Shown piece after piece: positions 51,405 through 59,547 of a stretch of 64,000 nt of DNA. The stretch comes from Streptomyces sp. NBC_01142 (GTDB lineage: Bacteria; Actinomycetota; Actinomycetes; Streptomycetales; Streptomycetaceae). The stretch is from the NCBI RefSeq assembly GCF_026341125.1, contig NZ_JAPEOR010000003.1:558001-622000 (forward strand). Reading direction: 5' to 3'. The first letter of the stretch is position 1. Every line of letters begins with the position of its first letter. A program made the position numbers and the translations under genes. The notes beneath the pieces were generated by a model that saw only the letters and a list, made by a program, of their open reading frames with translations, was not told the DNA's origin and ran no database searches.

Positions 51405-51632
51405 ATGTCGGGACACGCGCCTGTGATCGTGCTTCCGCCCTTGACGGCCGGGGGCCGGAGGGTGACGATCCACGGTCAGATCGTGGGCCTCGCGCATGGG
51501 CGCGGGGACGTTGCGGAGCTCGTCAGGCGCGCGGGACTGGGGCGCGAGGGCGAGACCATCGATCTCCTCGACGAGGCGTTGGTCGAGTGGCGGGGTGGCG
51601 GCGTGGACGACTGGCCGGTGCCGCACGCCTGA
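51405..51632 (+). CDS. Small conserved hypothetical protein
   Basis: A 75-residue protein (MSGHAPVIVLPPLTAGGRRV start) with GQIVGLAHGRGDVAELVRRA and IDLLDEALVEWRGGGVDDW. The last part is typical of a small Streptomyces hypothetical family. CTGGAGG precedes the ATG. No function is known. Confidence 0.65.
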   Translation: MSGHAPVIVLPPLTAGGRRVTIHGQIVGLAHGRGDVAELVRRAGLGREGETIDLLDEALVEWRGGGVDDWPVPHA

Positions 51633-51756
51633 CGTACGGGCAGGCCATGGCGCCACGCGGCCGCGGTGGTGGCGGAGGCCCGGCACCGAGATGTTCCGGG
51701 TGGGTCCGCTGGTGCTGGTGTTCGCGACATGGCGCCCGGCGCGTCACACGCACGCC

Positions 51757-51831
51757 GAGACGTACGGCATTCAGACGTACGGCATTCAGACGTACGGCAT
51801 TGAGTCGCACGGCATTGAGTCACACGGACTG
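51757..51831. repeat. 15-bp tandem repeat
   Basis: Five head-to-tail 15-bp units, the central three close to CAGACGTACGGCATT, diverging at the 3' side (GAGTCGCACGGCATT, GAGTCACACGGACTG). The repeat keeps a frame (TYGIQ, TYGIE, SHGIE), but no ribosome-binding site or conserved protein context supports translation. Confidence 0.8.
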
Positions 51832-51844
51832 AAGCCTGCGCAGC

Positions 51845-52357
51845 TCAGAAGACCCTTCGAGGCTCAGGCGGCCGGGCTCTGCTGCCGAAGTCGCTGCCGA
51901 AATGCACGGGCATGATGATCTCGGCCGCCACCACACTGCCGACTTCCAGGCGGCGCGTGCTCAGCGATGTCGCGAAAGCGTCGACCAGCCGCAGCCCATG
52001 ACCACAGTCGGCATGGGCGTCCAGCGGTTCCTGGCGTCGCACCGGGCGGTGCTTCCACCGCCCGCCGTCCCTGACTTCTGTCGTCAGGGTGTTTCCACGG
52101 ACCTTGATCGCCACGGCCACCCATGGGCTGCCGCTGTGCAGCACCACATTGCTGACCAGTTCGGTGACGATCACAGAAAGTGCCTCGTGGAAGTCCATTT
52201 CCAGCCGCCACCGGTGGGCAACGGCGCGGGCGAAGTGCCGTAGCGCGCGTGCGGCCTCCGGTGTCGCGGCCATTGCGCACTGTGCCAGGCCCGAATGACT
52301 GCCCCACTGCCCGAGGCTGGTGGACAGGGGTCGAGAGGACTCCTCTGATGCGATCAC
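51845..52357 (-). CDS. RsbW-like ATP-binding anti-sigma regulatory protein
   Basis: A 170-residue HATPase_c protein of the type common in Streptomyces (serine kinases of the partner-switching network). The N box is FHEALSVIVTELVSNVVLHS, G1 is TTEVRDGGRWKHRP (an Asp-Gly-Gly variant) and G2 is ADCGHGLRLVDAFATS. GTG at 52357 is preceded by AAAGGAGCTGAA. The domain is divergent from the LuxR gene and may act with the SpoIIE phosphatases in this window. Confidence 0.85.
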   Translation of the reverse strand: MIASEESSRPLSTSLGQWGSHSGLAQCAMAATPEAARALRHFARAVAHRWRLEMDFHEALSVIVTELVSNVVLHSGSPWVAVAIKVRGNTLTTEVRDGGRWKHRPVRRQEPLDAHADCGHGLRLVDAFATSLSTRRLEVGSVVAAEIIMPVHFGSDFGSRARPPEPRRVF

Positions 52358-52564
52358 TTCAGCTCCTTTGGCTCGGGCGGGCGCCCGAGCGGCTGTCCGG
52401 CGATCCGGGCACAGGGCCCGTCGCCACGGCCGGAAGGCGAGTCGTACGGCCCAGCTCCGGCAGCCCAACACTCACGGCCGGGCCGGTGTCCGCGCAATCA
52501 GGGAGACTGAACTACGGATACCTAAAGAAATGAAATGTAGGGAAATGTTGAGGAGGGTGATCCG

Positions 52565-55375
52565 GTGAGCACGCTCAGCGACGCGGCCTGGCAGCGGTGG
52601 CTGCAGCAGGCCCTTGCTCACGCCGCCCAACAACCGGCATTGCTGCTGGTCGAGGGAGGTGCCGGGATCGGAAAGAGCCGACTGGTCCACCGGCTGCTCG
52701 AGGCCGCCGAAGCCGGGTCGCGACCGCGCGTGATTATTTCCTTCACCTCCTCCGGCGTCACTCTTGCGCATCACCCTGTTCCTGCAGCCCGCCCGGAGGC
52801 GGGCGCCGCCGCGATCTCCGGCCGCGCGGGCCGCGAGCCGCCCCCCGCACCGCCGCGGATCCACCCGGACGCCACTGCCCTCGCCGCGGAGCTCGCGCCG
52901 CTGCTGGAATCCGGCAGCCCGGTGCTTCTGGTCGCCGAGGATGTGCACCGCGCCGACCGGGACAGCCAGGAACTGCTCCGGCGTCTGCTGGAGCGGCCGC
53001 CCGCCGGTCTCGCCGCCGTCCTGGCGTACCGCCCCGAAGAGCTGGACCTGCCCGGCCTGGTTCTGGGGCGTGCCGTGAGCTACCCGGCACGGCTGTCCGT
53101 GCTGCGCCTGCGCCTCGCACCGCTGGACGCGGAGCAGGTGCGTCAGGTCGTGGAGGAGCTGCTGGGTGCCGAGTGCTGCCCGCCGGAGCTGGTCGCCCGG
53201 ATCCATGAGCGTTCCGGCGGCGTGCCGCAGGTCGTCATCGACCTGGTGCGTCAGCTCGAGGACGTATACGGCCCGAAGGAGCGCTACACGGCCAGGGACG
53301 TGGACGCCACCGGGCCTCCGGTGCGCCTCGCCGAGCTGGTGCTCGGCCGTCTGGCGGCCCTGTCGGAGGAGCAGAGCGCCGTTGTCCGCGCGGCTGCTGT
53401 GCTGGACGAGCCCGCAGGCGCCGAGGATCTGTACGCCGTGGCCGCGCTGCCCGCAGAAGAGGGCCGGCCGGCTCTCGTCGCGGCCCTGCGGGGAGCCGTA
53501 CTCCAGGAGAACGACCGGGACATGTACGGCTTCCCCTCGCCGCTGGCGGGCACCGCCGTGTACCAGGAGCTGCCGGGCCCGGTCCGGCAGGCCATGCACC
53601 GCCGGGCGGCCGAAGTCCTCGCACACCGGCAACCGGTGCCGTGGGCGCGGCTTGCCGTACACCGGCAACGCGGCGGACAGCTGCGCGCCTGGCTGCGGTC
53701 GGTCGAGCAGGCCGCGCTGCACTGTGCCGAGGCCGGCGAGCACCAGACGGCGATCGACCTGCTCGAACAGGCACTGTCCCACCCCGCGGTTCCGCAGCAG
53801 GTACGCGCCCGGCTGGCACCGCTGCTCGCCCACAGTGCGGTGCTGGCGCTGCACACCGAGCAGACGGTGCAGGTACTGCGCCAGATCCTCGACGACGACT
53901 CCCTGCCCGCTGCCGTTCGCGGCCGGATCAGACTCGATCTGGGGCTGGTCCTGTACAACCAGGCGGGGATGGGCCTGCAGGGATGGGTGGAACTGGAGCA
54001 GGCGGTCGAGGAGCTGGAGGAGAAGCCGCCGCTGGCCGCGCGCGCGATGTCGGCGCTCGCCATGCCCGTCATGTCGTCGGTCCCGCTGGAACGCAATCTG
54101 CACTGGCTGGAGAGAGCCCGCAGCGCCGCGGCCGCGACCGGTGACGCCGAGGTGCGTACGGCGGTCGCCGCCAACTGCATCGCCGTGCTGCTGGAGACCG
54201 GAGACCCCTCCGCATGGGACGTACTGGACCGGCTGCGCGGCGACGCCGACGACAACGGCCGTCTCCAGCATGTGGCCCGGGGGCTGATCAACGCGGCGGA
54301 TGCCGCCCTGTGGCTGGGATACGTGCCGCACGTCGGGGATCTGCTGGAAGAGGGCCGGGATCTGGCGGCACGCAGCGGAGCCTCGTACGTCGAACAGGAC
54401 GGGCGCGGCAGCAGCCTGCTGCTGGACTGGGCCACCGGCCGGTGGGAAGGGCTGGCGGGCCGGGCCCGCGCCTTTGTCGCCGAGGCCGGCGTCATGCCGG
54501 GGCCTGCCGCCGACGCCCGGATCGTCCTGGGGCTGCTCGCCCTGGCCCAGGGGGAGTGGCAGCAGATGGCGGCCTGGTTGTCGGGCGACGGCCACCCGCT
54601 GCCGGTCGGCTCCCCACTGCCGCACTCGGCGACGGCGTCCGGCGCGCTGATCCGCACCGCCCTTGCCCGCGACGATCTCGAAACGGCGGCCGCCGAGGCG
54701 GCCACAGCCTGGGACAGGCTGCGGGACAAGGGCGTCTGGGCATGGGCGGCAGAGCTCGCGCCCTGGGCCGTCGAGGCGACCGCCCGTGCGGGACGCCGGA
54801 AGACGGCCCAGGAGATGGTCGCCGAATTCGAGGCCGGCCTGAAGGGACGGATGGTGCCCTCGGCGGAGGCCGCACTCCACTGGAGCCGCGGCGTACTCAT
54901 CGAGACAGAGGGCGATCCGGCGCAGGCGGAGCCCCATTTCCGCCGGGCGGCCGCCATGTACGCCGCGATGCCCCGGCCGTACGCGGCCATCCTCACCACC
55001 GAGGCGGCAGCCCGGTGCGCGCTGAGCTCCGGCGGCGACGCGGACGCCGCGGTGGAGGAGCTCGCTTCCTGTGTCCGGCAGCTGAGCGACCTGGGCGCGG
55101 GCTGGGACGCCGCGCGGGTGCGGGCGACACTCCGTGCCCACCAACCCGTGGACGCACCGCGCCCCCGGGGCCGCCCGAGCTACGGGGACCAGCTCTCCCC
55201 GCGCGAGCAGGAGGTCATCGACCTGGCCTCGGCAGGACTGACCAACCGCGAGATAGCGGCCACCCTGCACCTGTCGCCGCGCACCGTGGAACAGCACGTT
55301 TCCCGGGCCAGACGCAAACTCGAGTCGCAGTCCCGGCAGGAGCTGAGCAGGGCACGGACCGAACGCGCGCGCTGA
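52565..55375 (+). CDS. Large ATP-binding LuxR-family regulator (LAL-like)
   Basis: A 936-residue regulator. The N-terminal AAA/STAND ATPase has Walker A LLVEGGAGIGKSRLVHR and the Walker B-like segment PVLLVAEDVHRADRDSQELL. A long helical TPR-like middle region follows (about 330-850), and the C-terminal LuxR HTH is complete: LSPREQEVIDLASAGLTNRE and LHLSPRTVEQHVSRARRKLE. GTG at 52565 follows GAGGAGGG. Proteins of this class are often pathway-specific activators, but no biosynthetic cluster is visible; the aminotransferase directly downstream is the nearest candidate target. Confidence 0.93.
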   Translation: MSTLSDAAWQRWLQQALAHAAQQPALLLVEGGAGIGKSRLVHRLLEAAEAGSRPRVIISFTSSGVTLAHHPVPAARPEAGAAAISGRAGREPPPAPPRIHPDATALAAELAPLLESGSPVLLVAEDVHRADRDSQELLRRLLERPPAGLAAVLAYRPEELDLPGLVLGRAVSYPARLSVLRLRLAPLDAEQVRQVVEELLGAECCPPELVARIHERSGGVPQVVIDLVRQLEDVYGPKERYTARDVDATGPPVRLAELVLGRLAALSEEQSAVVRAAAVLDEPAGAEDLYAVAALPAEEGRPALVAALRGAVLQENDRDMYGFPSPLAGTAVYQELPGPVRQAMHRRAAEVLAHRQPVPWARLAVHRQRGGQLRAWLRSVEQAALHCAEAGEHQTAIDLLEQALSHPAVPQQVRARLAPLLAHSAVLALHTEQTVQVLRQILDDDSLPAAVRGRIRLDLGLVLYNQAGMGLQGWVELEQAVEELEEKPPLAARAMSALAMPVMSSVPLERNLHWLERARSAAAATGDAEVRTAVAANCIAVLLETGDPSAWDVLDRLRGDADDNGRLQHVARGLINAADAALWLGYVPHVGDLLEEGRDLAARSGASYVEQDGRGSSLLLDWATGRWEGLAGRARAFVAEAGVMPGPAADARIVLGLLALAQGEWQQMAAWLSGDGHPLPVGSPLPHSATASGALIRTALARDDLETAAAEAATAWDRLRDKGVWAWAAELAPWAVEATARAGRRKTAQEMVAEFEAGLKGRMVPSAEAALHWSRGVLIETEGDPAQAEPHFRRAAAMYAAMPRPYAAILTTEAAARCALSSGGDADAAVEELASCVRQLSDLGAGWDAARVRATLRAHQPVDAPRPRGRPSYGDQLSPREQEVIDLASAGLTNREIAATLHLSPRTVEQHVSRARRKLESQSRQELSRARTERAR

Positions 55376-55487
55376 TTCTTTGCGTATCCGTGCGGTGCTG
55401 CTCCACACCCCGCTCCGACAGCCCGGGGCAACTGCGTCGACGAGAACGCCGTGCCGGGGAGATGGGCCATCCGGGCCGGATCCCGGG

Positions 55488-55526
55488 CAGGTCACTCAGC
55501 AGGCGCGGGCAGGGTCACTCAGCAGG
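55488..55526. repeat. Direct repeat in the aminotransferase leader
   Basis: GGTCACTCAGCAGG occurs twice, spaced by about ten bases (around 55490 and 55513), each preceded by CGGGCAG. A second pair, TTGCGxATCCGTxCGG, occurs near 55380 and 55580. Both could be regulator sites or slippage products. Confidence 0.6.
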
Positions 55527-55619
55527 GGCCGGATGATCCTGAACACCTTCCCACCCGCATCCGTATACCTGGGCGGCCCTTGCGCATCCGTACGGGCTGT
55601 TCCAGGCAGGGGAGGCTCT

Positions 55620-56960
55620 ATGGCCGACAGCAACGTCACCGCACTCTTCCGCGCGTCCACCGCGCACAGCCCTTCGTACTTCACGCTGAACAGGGCAGGC
55701 GGCGGCGCGGCCGGCGAGATCACGGACTTCTGCATTCCCTGCAATCCGTACTTCCCCACTCCCGCGATGTTCGATCAGCTCGGCAGCAGCATCCGCGAGA
55801 TCCTCACGTACTACCCGAGCAGCGCGGACACCATCACCGCCGAGTTGTGTCAGGTGCTCGGGCTCAACCCGCAGACCGTCGCCATGGGCAACGGCTCCAC
55901 CGAACTGATCACCTGGATCGACCACTTGCTGGTCCGCGAGTCACTGGCCGTACCCGTCCCCACCTTCGGCCGGTGGACCGATCAGCCGATGGAGACCGGC
56001 AAACGCGTCGACATGCTCCTGCTGCCGGAGGCGCACGGCTTCGGGCTCGACCCGGAGTCCTTTGTGCAGTTCATCCGGACCCGCGGCTCCCGCGCGGCAG
56101 TCATCTGCAACCCCAACAACCCCGACGGCGGCTGCCTGCCCAAACATCAGGTCCTCGCGCTGCTCGACTCCCTCCAGGACCTCGACCTCGTTGTCGTCGA
56201 CGAGTCCTTCCTCGATTTCGCAGACGCCGAACCGGAGCCGAGCGTCGCTGCGGAGGCCGTGCTGCGTACGAACGTGATCGTGCTGCGCAGTCTCGGCAAG
56301 AACTTCGGGCTGCACGGAGTGCGCTTCGGCTATCTCGTGTCCAATCCCGGTCTCGCCGGGAAGGTGCGGGCAGCGCTGCCGAAGTGGAATCTCAACTCCT
56401 TCGCCGAGACGGTGGTGTTCATGCTGAAGGAGCACCGCGGGGAGTACGCGGCAAGCCTGGAGCAGGCGCGCCGCGACCGGCAGGAGATGACCTGGCGCCT
56501 CTCCCAGCTGCCGGGCCTCACCGTCTATCCCTCGCAGGGCAACTTCCTCTACGTACGCCTTCCGGAAGGTGTGGACGGGGCGGTCCTGCGCGACCGGCTG
56601 TTCGAGGAGCACGGGGTGCTGGTGCGCGAGTGCGGCAACAAGATCGGAAGTTCGAGCCGCTTCCTGCGGCTGGTGGTGCGACCTCAACAGGACGTGATGC
56701 GGCTGCTGTCGGGGATGGAGCAGGTGCTGTACGGGCAGCGTACGCAGATAGTCGAACCGCCCCCCGAGCCGATGCTGGCGCGAAGGCCCCTGCCGCAGGA
56801 GCAGCCGCCGATGCTCACCCTGGCTCAGGAGCCCGTCTCCGCCCGGGGGCTCGGCCCCGTCCGGACGCAGGAACGGCCCGCCGCCGCGCTGCCCGGACCG
56901 ATGGCCGGCGGCTATGCCTCGGGAACGGCAATGGTGGACCGCCTGATCGCACAGGCCTAA
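55620..56960 (+). CDS. Class I/II aminotransferase, histidinol-phosphate aminotransferase-like
   Basis: A 446-residue PLP enzyme of the HisC-like type. Cofactor motifs: GNGSTELITWIDHLL, VICNPNNPDGGCLP, VVVDESFLDFADAEPEPS and LRSLGKNFGLHGVRFGYLVS with the Schiff-base Lys. The core ends near residue 370; the last 75 residues form an unusual Pro/Gln/Arg-rich tail (EPPPEPMLARRPLPQEQPP). GGGGAGG precedes the ATG. It probably serves a specialised amino acid or natural-product step rather than histidine synthesis, judging by the tail and its LuxR neighbour. Confidence 0.85.
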   Translation: MADSNVTALFRASTAHSPSYFTLNRAGGGAAGEITDFCIPCNPYFPTPAMFDQLGSSIREILTYYPSSADTITAELCQVLGLNPQTVAMGNGSTELITWIDHLLVRESLAVPVPTFGRWTDQPMETGKRVDMLLLPEAHGFGLDPESFVQFIRTRGSRAAVICNPNNPDGGCLPKHQVLALLDSLQDLDLVVVDESFLDFADAEPEPSVAAEAVLRTNVIVLRSLGKNFGLHGVRFGYLVSNPGLAGKVRAALPKWNLNSFAETVVFMLKEHRGEYAASLEQARRDRQEMTWRLSQLPGLTVYPSQGNFLYVRLPEGVDGAVLRDRLFEEHGVLVRECGNKIGSSSRFLRLVVRPQQDVMRLLSGMEQVLYGQRTQIVEPPPEPMLARRPLPQEQPPMLTLAQEPVSARGLGPVRTQERPAAALPGPMAGGYASGTAMVDRLIAQA

Positions 56961-57013
56961 GGGGGTGTTGTTCGGATCAGGCGCGAGCCCGGCAAGATCC
57001 GAACGACACCCCC
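56961..57013. terminator. Long inverted repeat after the aminotransferase
   Basis: GGGGGTGTTGTTCGGATC (56961-56978) and GATCCGAACGACACCCCC (56996-57013) pair over 18 bp with one G-U/mismatch position, beginning directly after the stop codon. It should terminate transcription. Its sequence also resembles the ends of small insertion sequences, and a gene fragment lies just beyond it. Confidence 0.7.
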
Positions 57014-57033
57014 TGGGGGACGCCGGGAGGCGG

Positions 57034-57190
57034 TGTCCCCACACGTCTGCCGCCCATACCGCTGCTGCCCTGCGACGATCTCGACGGCGTGCTTCCCGCC
57101 GGACGCCCAGGTCTTCGTCCGGGGCGCGTCCCGGTCCTTGGTGGCCGGCGACTTGAGGTCGACGGTGGTCACCTTCGTTCCGTCCACACC
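57034..57190 (-). pseudogene. Fragment of a secreted-enzyme C-terminal beta domain
   Basis: The minus strand reads VDGTKVTTVDLKSPATKDRD and then TKTWASGGKHAVEIVAG. This is the pattern of the C-terminal jelly-roll/Ig-like domain repeated in Streptomyces amidases and other cell-wall or sugar hydrolases (GxKVxTVDL...TKTWxSGKHTVxIxVAG). Frame decay follows at once. No start or signal remains. Confidence 0.45.
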
Positions 57191-57281
57191 GCATTCGCGG
57201 GCGTCGCCGGCCCCGGAGACCCTGCCGGGCAGCGGCCGATCCGGCGGGGCCGGACTTCGGGGTCCAGGGGGCAGGGGTTGC

Positions 57282-58067
57282 TCAGCGGCCGGGTCCGCTT
57301 CCGCTTCCGCTTCCGGTATGAGCGTGCTGCGCATGGGCCAGCAGTGCGTGGATCTGGATGCCTGCCTGGTCGGCGTTGTCGATGGGCGAGGGGAAGGGGA
57401 GTCGGACGTCCAGACTGCCTCGGCCGCGCTCGATGCGGAGTGTGATCCCGTAGCGGTCGATGGCCAGAGGCACGATGCGCTCGGCGCCCTTCAGGAACCT
57501 GGCGTCCACGAGCCGTACGAGCAGCGACACGACGTCTTCGTGATCATCGACCAGGTGGGTGAGCATGCCGGCCTCGCAGGTGGCCAGCGGATCCTCGGGT
57601 GCCGCCATCAACTCCGCCGGGCCGACGGTGACTTTGCCGTTGGCCGTCTCGAGGACAGCGTGTGAGAACTCCAGGCACTGGTCGCCGTCGGTGGCGTCCT
57701 CGCCGGAGGCAGCCAGCCATCCGAAGACGGTGACCCGGGCACGTACGCGGTCGCGGACAGCTGTCGGCGCGATGTCGGTGAACTCCAGCGAGGCGGCCAC
57801 GCACCCCCAGGGCGGCGCATCGGTGCCCGCTTCGGGATCCGCGTGCGTGTTTGTTCCCGAACCCATCTGCGTTTCCCTGCCCGTGCCCCGTGGTGTGGAC
57901 GCGGGGGTGCAGAGGTGAATCTGCCCCTGAGGATGGGGGCCGGCTGTTCTGGAGACTTCGGTGCGGTGGTCGTCGGTGACCACGGTCATCGACTGGGCCG
58001 CCGCCAGAATCGTGCGAATCCGTTCGCCACTCGTCGGTTCGGTGGGGGGCACGTCGAAGAGGGCCAT
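57282..58067 (-). CDS. DUF2470 domain protein under iron-box control
   Basis: A 261-residue cytoplasmic protein. The N-terminal half has SGERIRTILAAAQSMTVVTD and LEFTDIAPTAVRDRVRARVT; the C-terminal part is a DUF2470 domain (DPLATCEAGMLTHLVDDHED, RIVPLAIDRYGITLRIERG, VRLPFPSPIDNADQAGIQIH). DUF2470 occurs with haem-utilisation and split-barrel flavin proteins. A canonical iron box lies 23 bases upstream of the ATG (58067), so expression should rise when iron is scarce. GGAGATCTGA precedes the start. Confidence 0.85.
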   Translation of the reverse strand: MALFDVPPTEPTSGERIRTILAAAQSMTVVTDDHRTEVSRTAGPHPQGQIHLCTPASTPRGTGRETQMGSGTNTHADPEAGTDAPPWGCVAASLEFTDIAPTAVRDRVRARVTVFGWLAASGEDATDGDQCLEFSHAVLETANGKVTVGPAELMAAPEDPLATCEAGMLTHLVDDHEDVVSLLVRLVDARFLKGAERIVPLAIDRYGITLRIERGRGSLDVRLPFPSPIDNADQAGIQIHALLAHAQHAHTGSGSGSGPGR

Positions 58068-58089
58068 TCAGATCTCCACGCTCGGTAGA

Positions 58090-58108
58090 TTAGGTGAGCC
58101 TAACCTAA
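58090..58108. promoter_or_regulatory. DmdR/IdeR iron box
   Basis: TTAGGTGAGCCTAACCTAA matches the 19-bp actinomycete iron-box consensus TTAGGTTAGGCTAACCTAA at 17 of 19 positions. It lies between the DUF2470 gene and the divergent ATP-grasp gene and could control both. Confidence 0.88.
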
Positions 58109-58217
58109 CTTACCCGTGGTGGGTGGTGCCATGCACCCGCGCGCCAGGAGCTCAGCATCGTCAGCGCCCGAGGAATCCGCTGGTCCGGCCGCCGAGCGAT
58201 TCCGTACCGTGTCCGCC

Positions 58218-59096
58218 ATGCCCATCACGTTCCTGTACTGCTGCGATCCGCTGAATCCCCGACGCGTCGACGAGCACTTCGCGGCAGAGGCCCGGGAGGT
58301 CCGTGCCCGCGGCGGAGCGGTTGTCCTGATCGACCACGACGCCCTGCTGCAGGGCGACGCCCAGCGGGCCGTCGCCCGGGTCCCACGAGGGACGGACGCC
58401 GCCTGGTATCGGGGCTGGATGATTCCCGGCGACCGGTACCAGGAACTGTCCGAAGCGCTGAGCCGGCGCGGCAGCGGTTTGCTCGTCGCGCCGGAGCAGT
58501 ACCGGGCCGCTCACGAACTGCCGGGCTGGTACGCGATGTTCGCCGAGGTCACGCCCCCCAGCGTCTGGCACCCCACCGCACCGGGAGACGTTCCGGTGCC
58601 GGAGGACCTTGCCGCCCTCACCGGTCAACTGCCGCCCGGGGCTGCCATCGTGAAGGACTACGTCAAGTCCCGGAAGCACGAGTGGGAGGAAGCGTGTTTC
58701 ATCCCCGATCTCGCCGATTTCCCGAGGGTCCGGCAGATCGTGCAGCGTTTCGTGGACCTGCAGGCGGAGTACCTTCAGGGCGGTGTCGTCCTGCGCGCGT
58801 ACGAATCCTTTGCGCAGCCCGCATCACATGCCGCGGAGGTACGCGTGTGGTGGCTGGACGGTGAGCCCCGGCTACTGACACCGCACCCCGACAGCCCGTT
58901 CGAGCAGGCCCCGGAGCCCGGGCTCGGTCACCTTCGGGCTGCCGTACGGAGTCTCGGATGCCGCTTCGTCACCACGGACCTTGCCCTGCGTACGGACGGG
59001 GTCTGGCGCGTCGTCGAAGTCGGCGACGGTCAGGTCAGCGATCTGCACAGGGCCGTCGAACCGGCGGCCTTCGCCGAGGTGCTGGTAGGCGCGTAG
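58218..59096 (+). CDS. ATP-grasp domain protein (R2K-type)
   Basis: A 292-residue protein from the ATG at 58218 (MPITFLYCCDPLNPRRVDEH). PPGAAIVKDYVKSRKHEWEE holds the ATP-binding Lys residues, and EVRVWWLDGEPRLLTPHP, LGCRFVTTDLALRTDGVWRV and VEVGDGQVSDL match the C-terminal catalytic half of ATP-grasp ligases of the R2K clade. Such proteins ligate amino acids or modify peptides, or act in phage-related and conflict settings; no substrate is apparent. The frame extends to 58116, but the earlier residues are low-complexity. Confidence 0.82.
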   Translation: MPITFLYCCDPLNPRRVDEHFAAEAREVRARGGAVVLIDHDALLQGDAQRAVARVPRGTDAAWYRGWMIPGDRYQELSEALSRRGSGLLVAPEQYRAAHELPGWYAMFAEVTPPSVWHPTAPGDVPVPEDLAALTGQLPPGAAIVKDYVKSRKHEWEEACFIPDLADFPRVRQIVQRFVDLQAEYLQGGVVLRAYESFAQPASHAAEVRVWWLDGEPRLLTPHPDSPFEQAPEPGLGHLRAAVRSLGCRFVTTDLALRTDGVWRVVEVGDGQVSDLHRAVEPAAFAEVLVGA

Positions 59097-59248
59097 CGAA
59101 CCGCCGCGCCCCGTGCACCTGCCCCGCGCGCGGAGCGCGAGCGAGGGTGGGGGCGGGGCGGTGGGTGCCCCTTCTCGCCGCAACGGCGGTCGGGCACCCT
59201 CCCACCTCATCAGGCGTCACATCATCATGCCCAGGCGCGCGCTGCCGG

Positions 59249-59446
59249 TCAGGGCCGCGGCGGCGTGCTGCCCGGGTCCTGGTTCGAGCCGAACTGGTCC
59301 TTGAGCTTGTCCTGCGCCGTGTCGACCTGGCCCTTGTACTTGCCCTGGGTCCTCCCGTCGGCGTAGTCGCCCGCCTTGTCGATGCCCTTGTCTGCCTGGG
59401 CCTCATGGCCCTTGAGCATCTGCTTGATCTTGTCCATTACGGACAT
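59249..59446 (-). CDS. MT0933/Rv0909-like antitoxin-family small protein
   Basis: A 65-residue, highly charged helical protein: MSVMDKIKQMLKGHEAQADK, GIDKAGDYADGRTQGKYKG, VDTAQDKLKDQF. This is the pattern of the MT0933-like antitoxin family (K-x-D/G-K-A-GD-x-D-x-RTxGKYxxxVD), also resembling CsbD stress proteins. No toxin gene adjoins it, so a stress role is just as likely. AGGAGGACGACCC precedes the ATG. Confidence 0.78.
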   Translation of the reverse strand: MSVMDKIKQMLKGHEAQADKGIDKAGDYADGRTQGKYKGQVDTAQDKLKDQFGSNQDPGSTPPRP

Positions 59447-59547
59447 GGGTCGTCCTCCTGCCGTGTCGCCCCCCACGCCTCCAGGGTCACCGCACATCGC
59501 GCGGTTCGCATCCGCGCGGGGCCGGGCCCTGCGCGGATGCGGGTCTG

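Noticed and set aside
51496..51915. Possible gene containing the TYGIQ repeats
   Set aside because: No ribosome-binding site, overlaps the RsbW-like gene end, and the flanking residues are not protein-like.
52472..55495. 1007-residue minus-strand frame opposite the LuxR regulator
   Set aside because: Antisense shadow without recognisable motifs; the + strand has Walker and HTH motifs.
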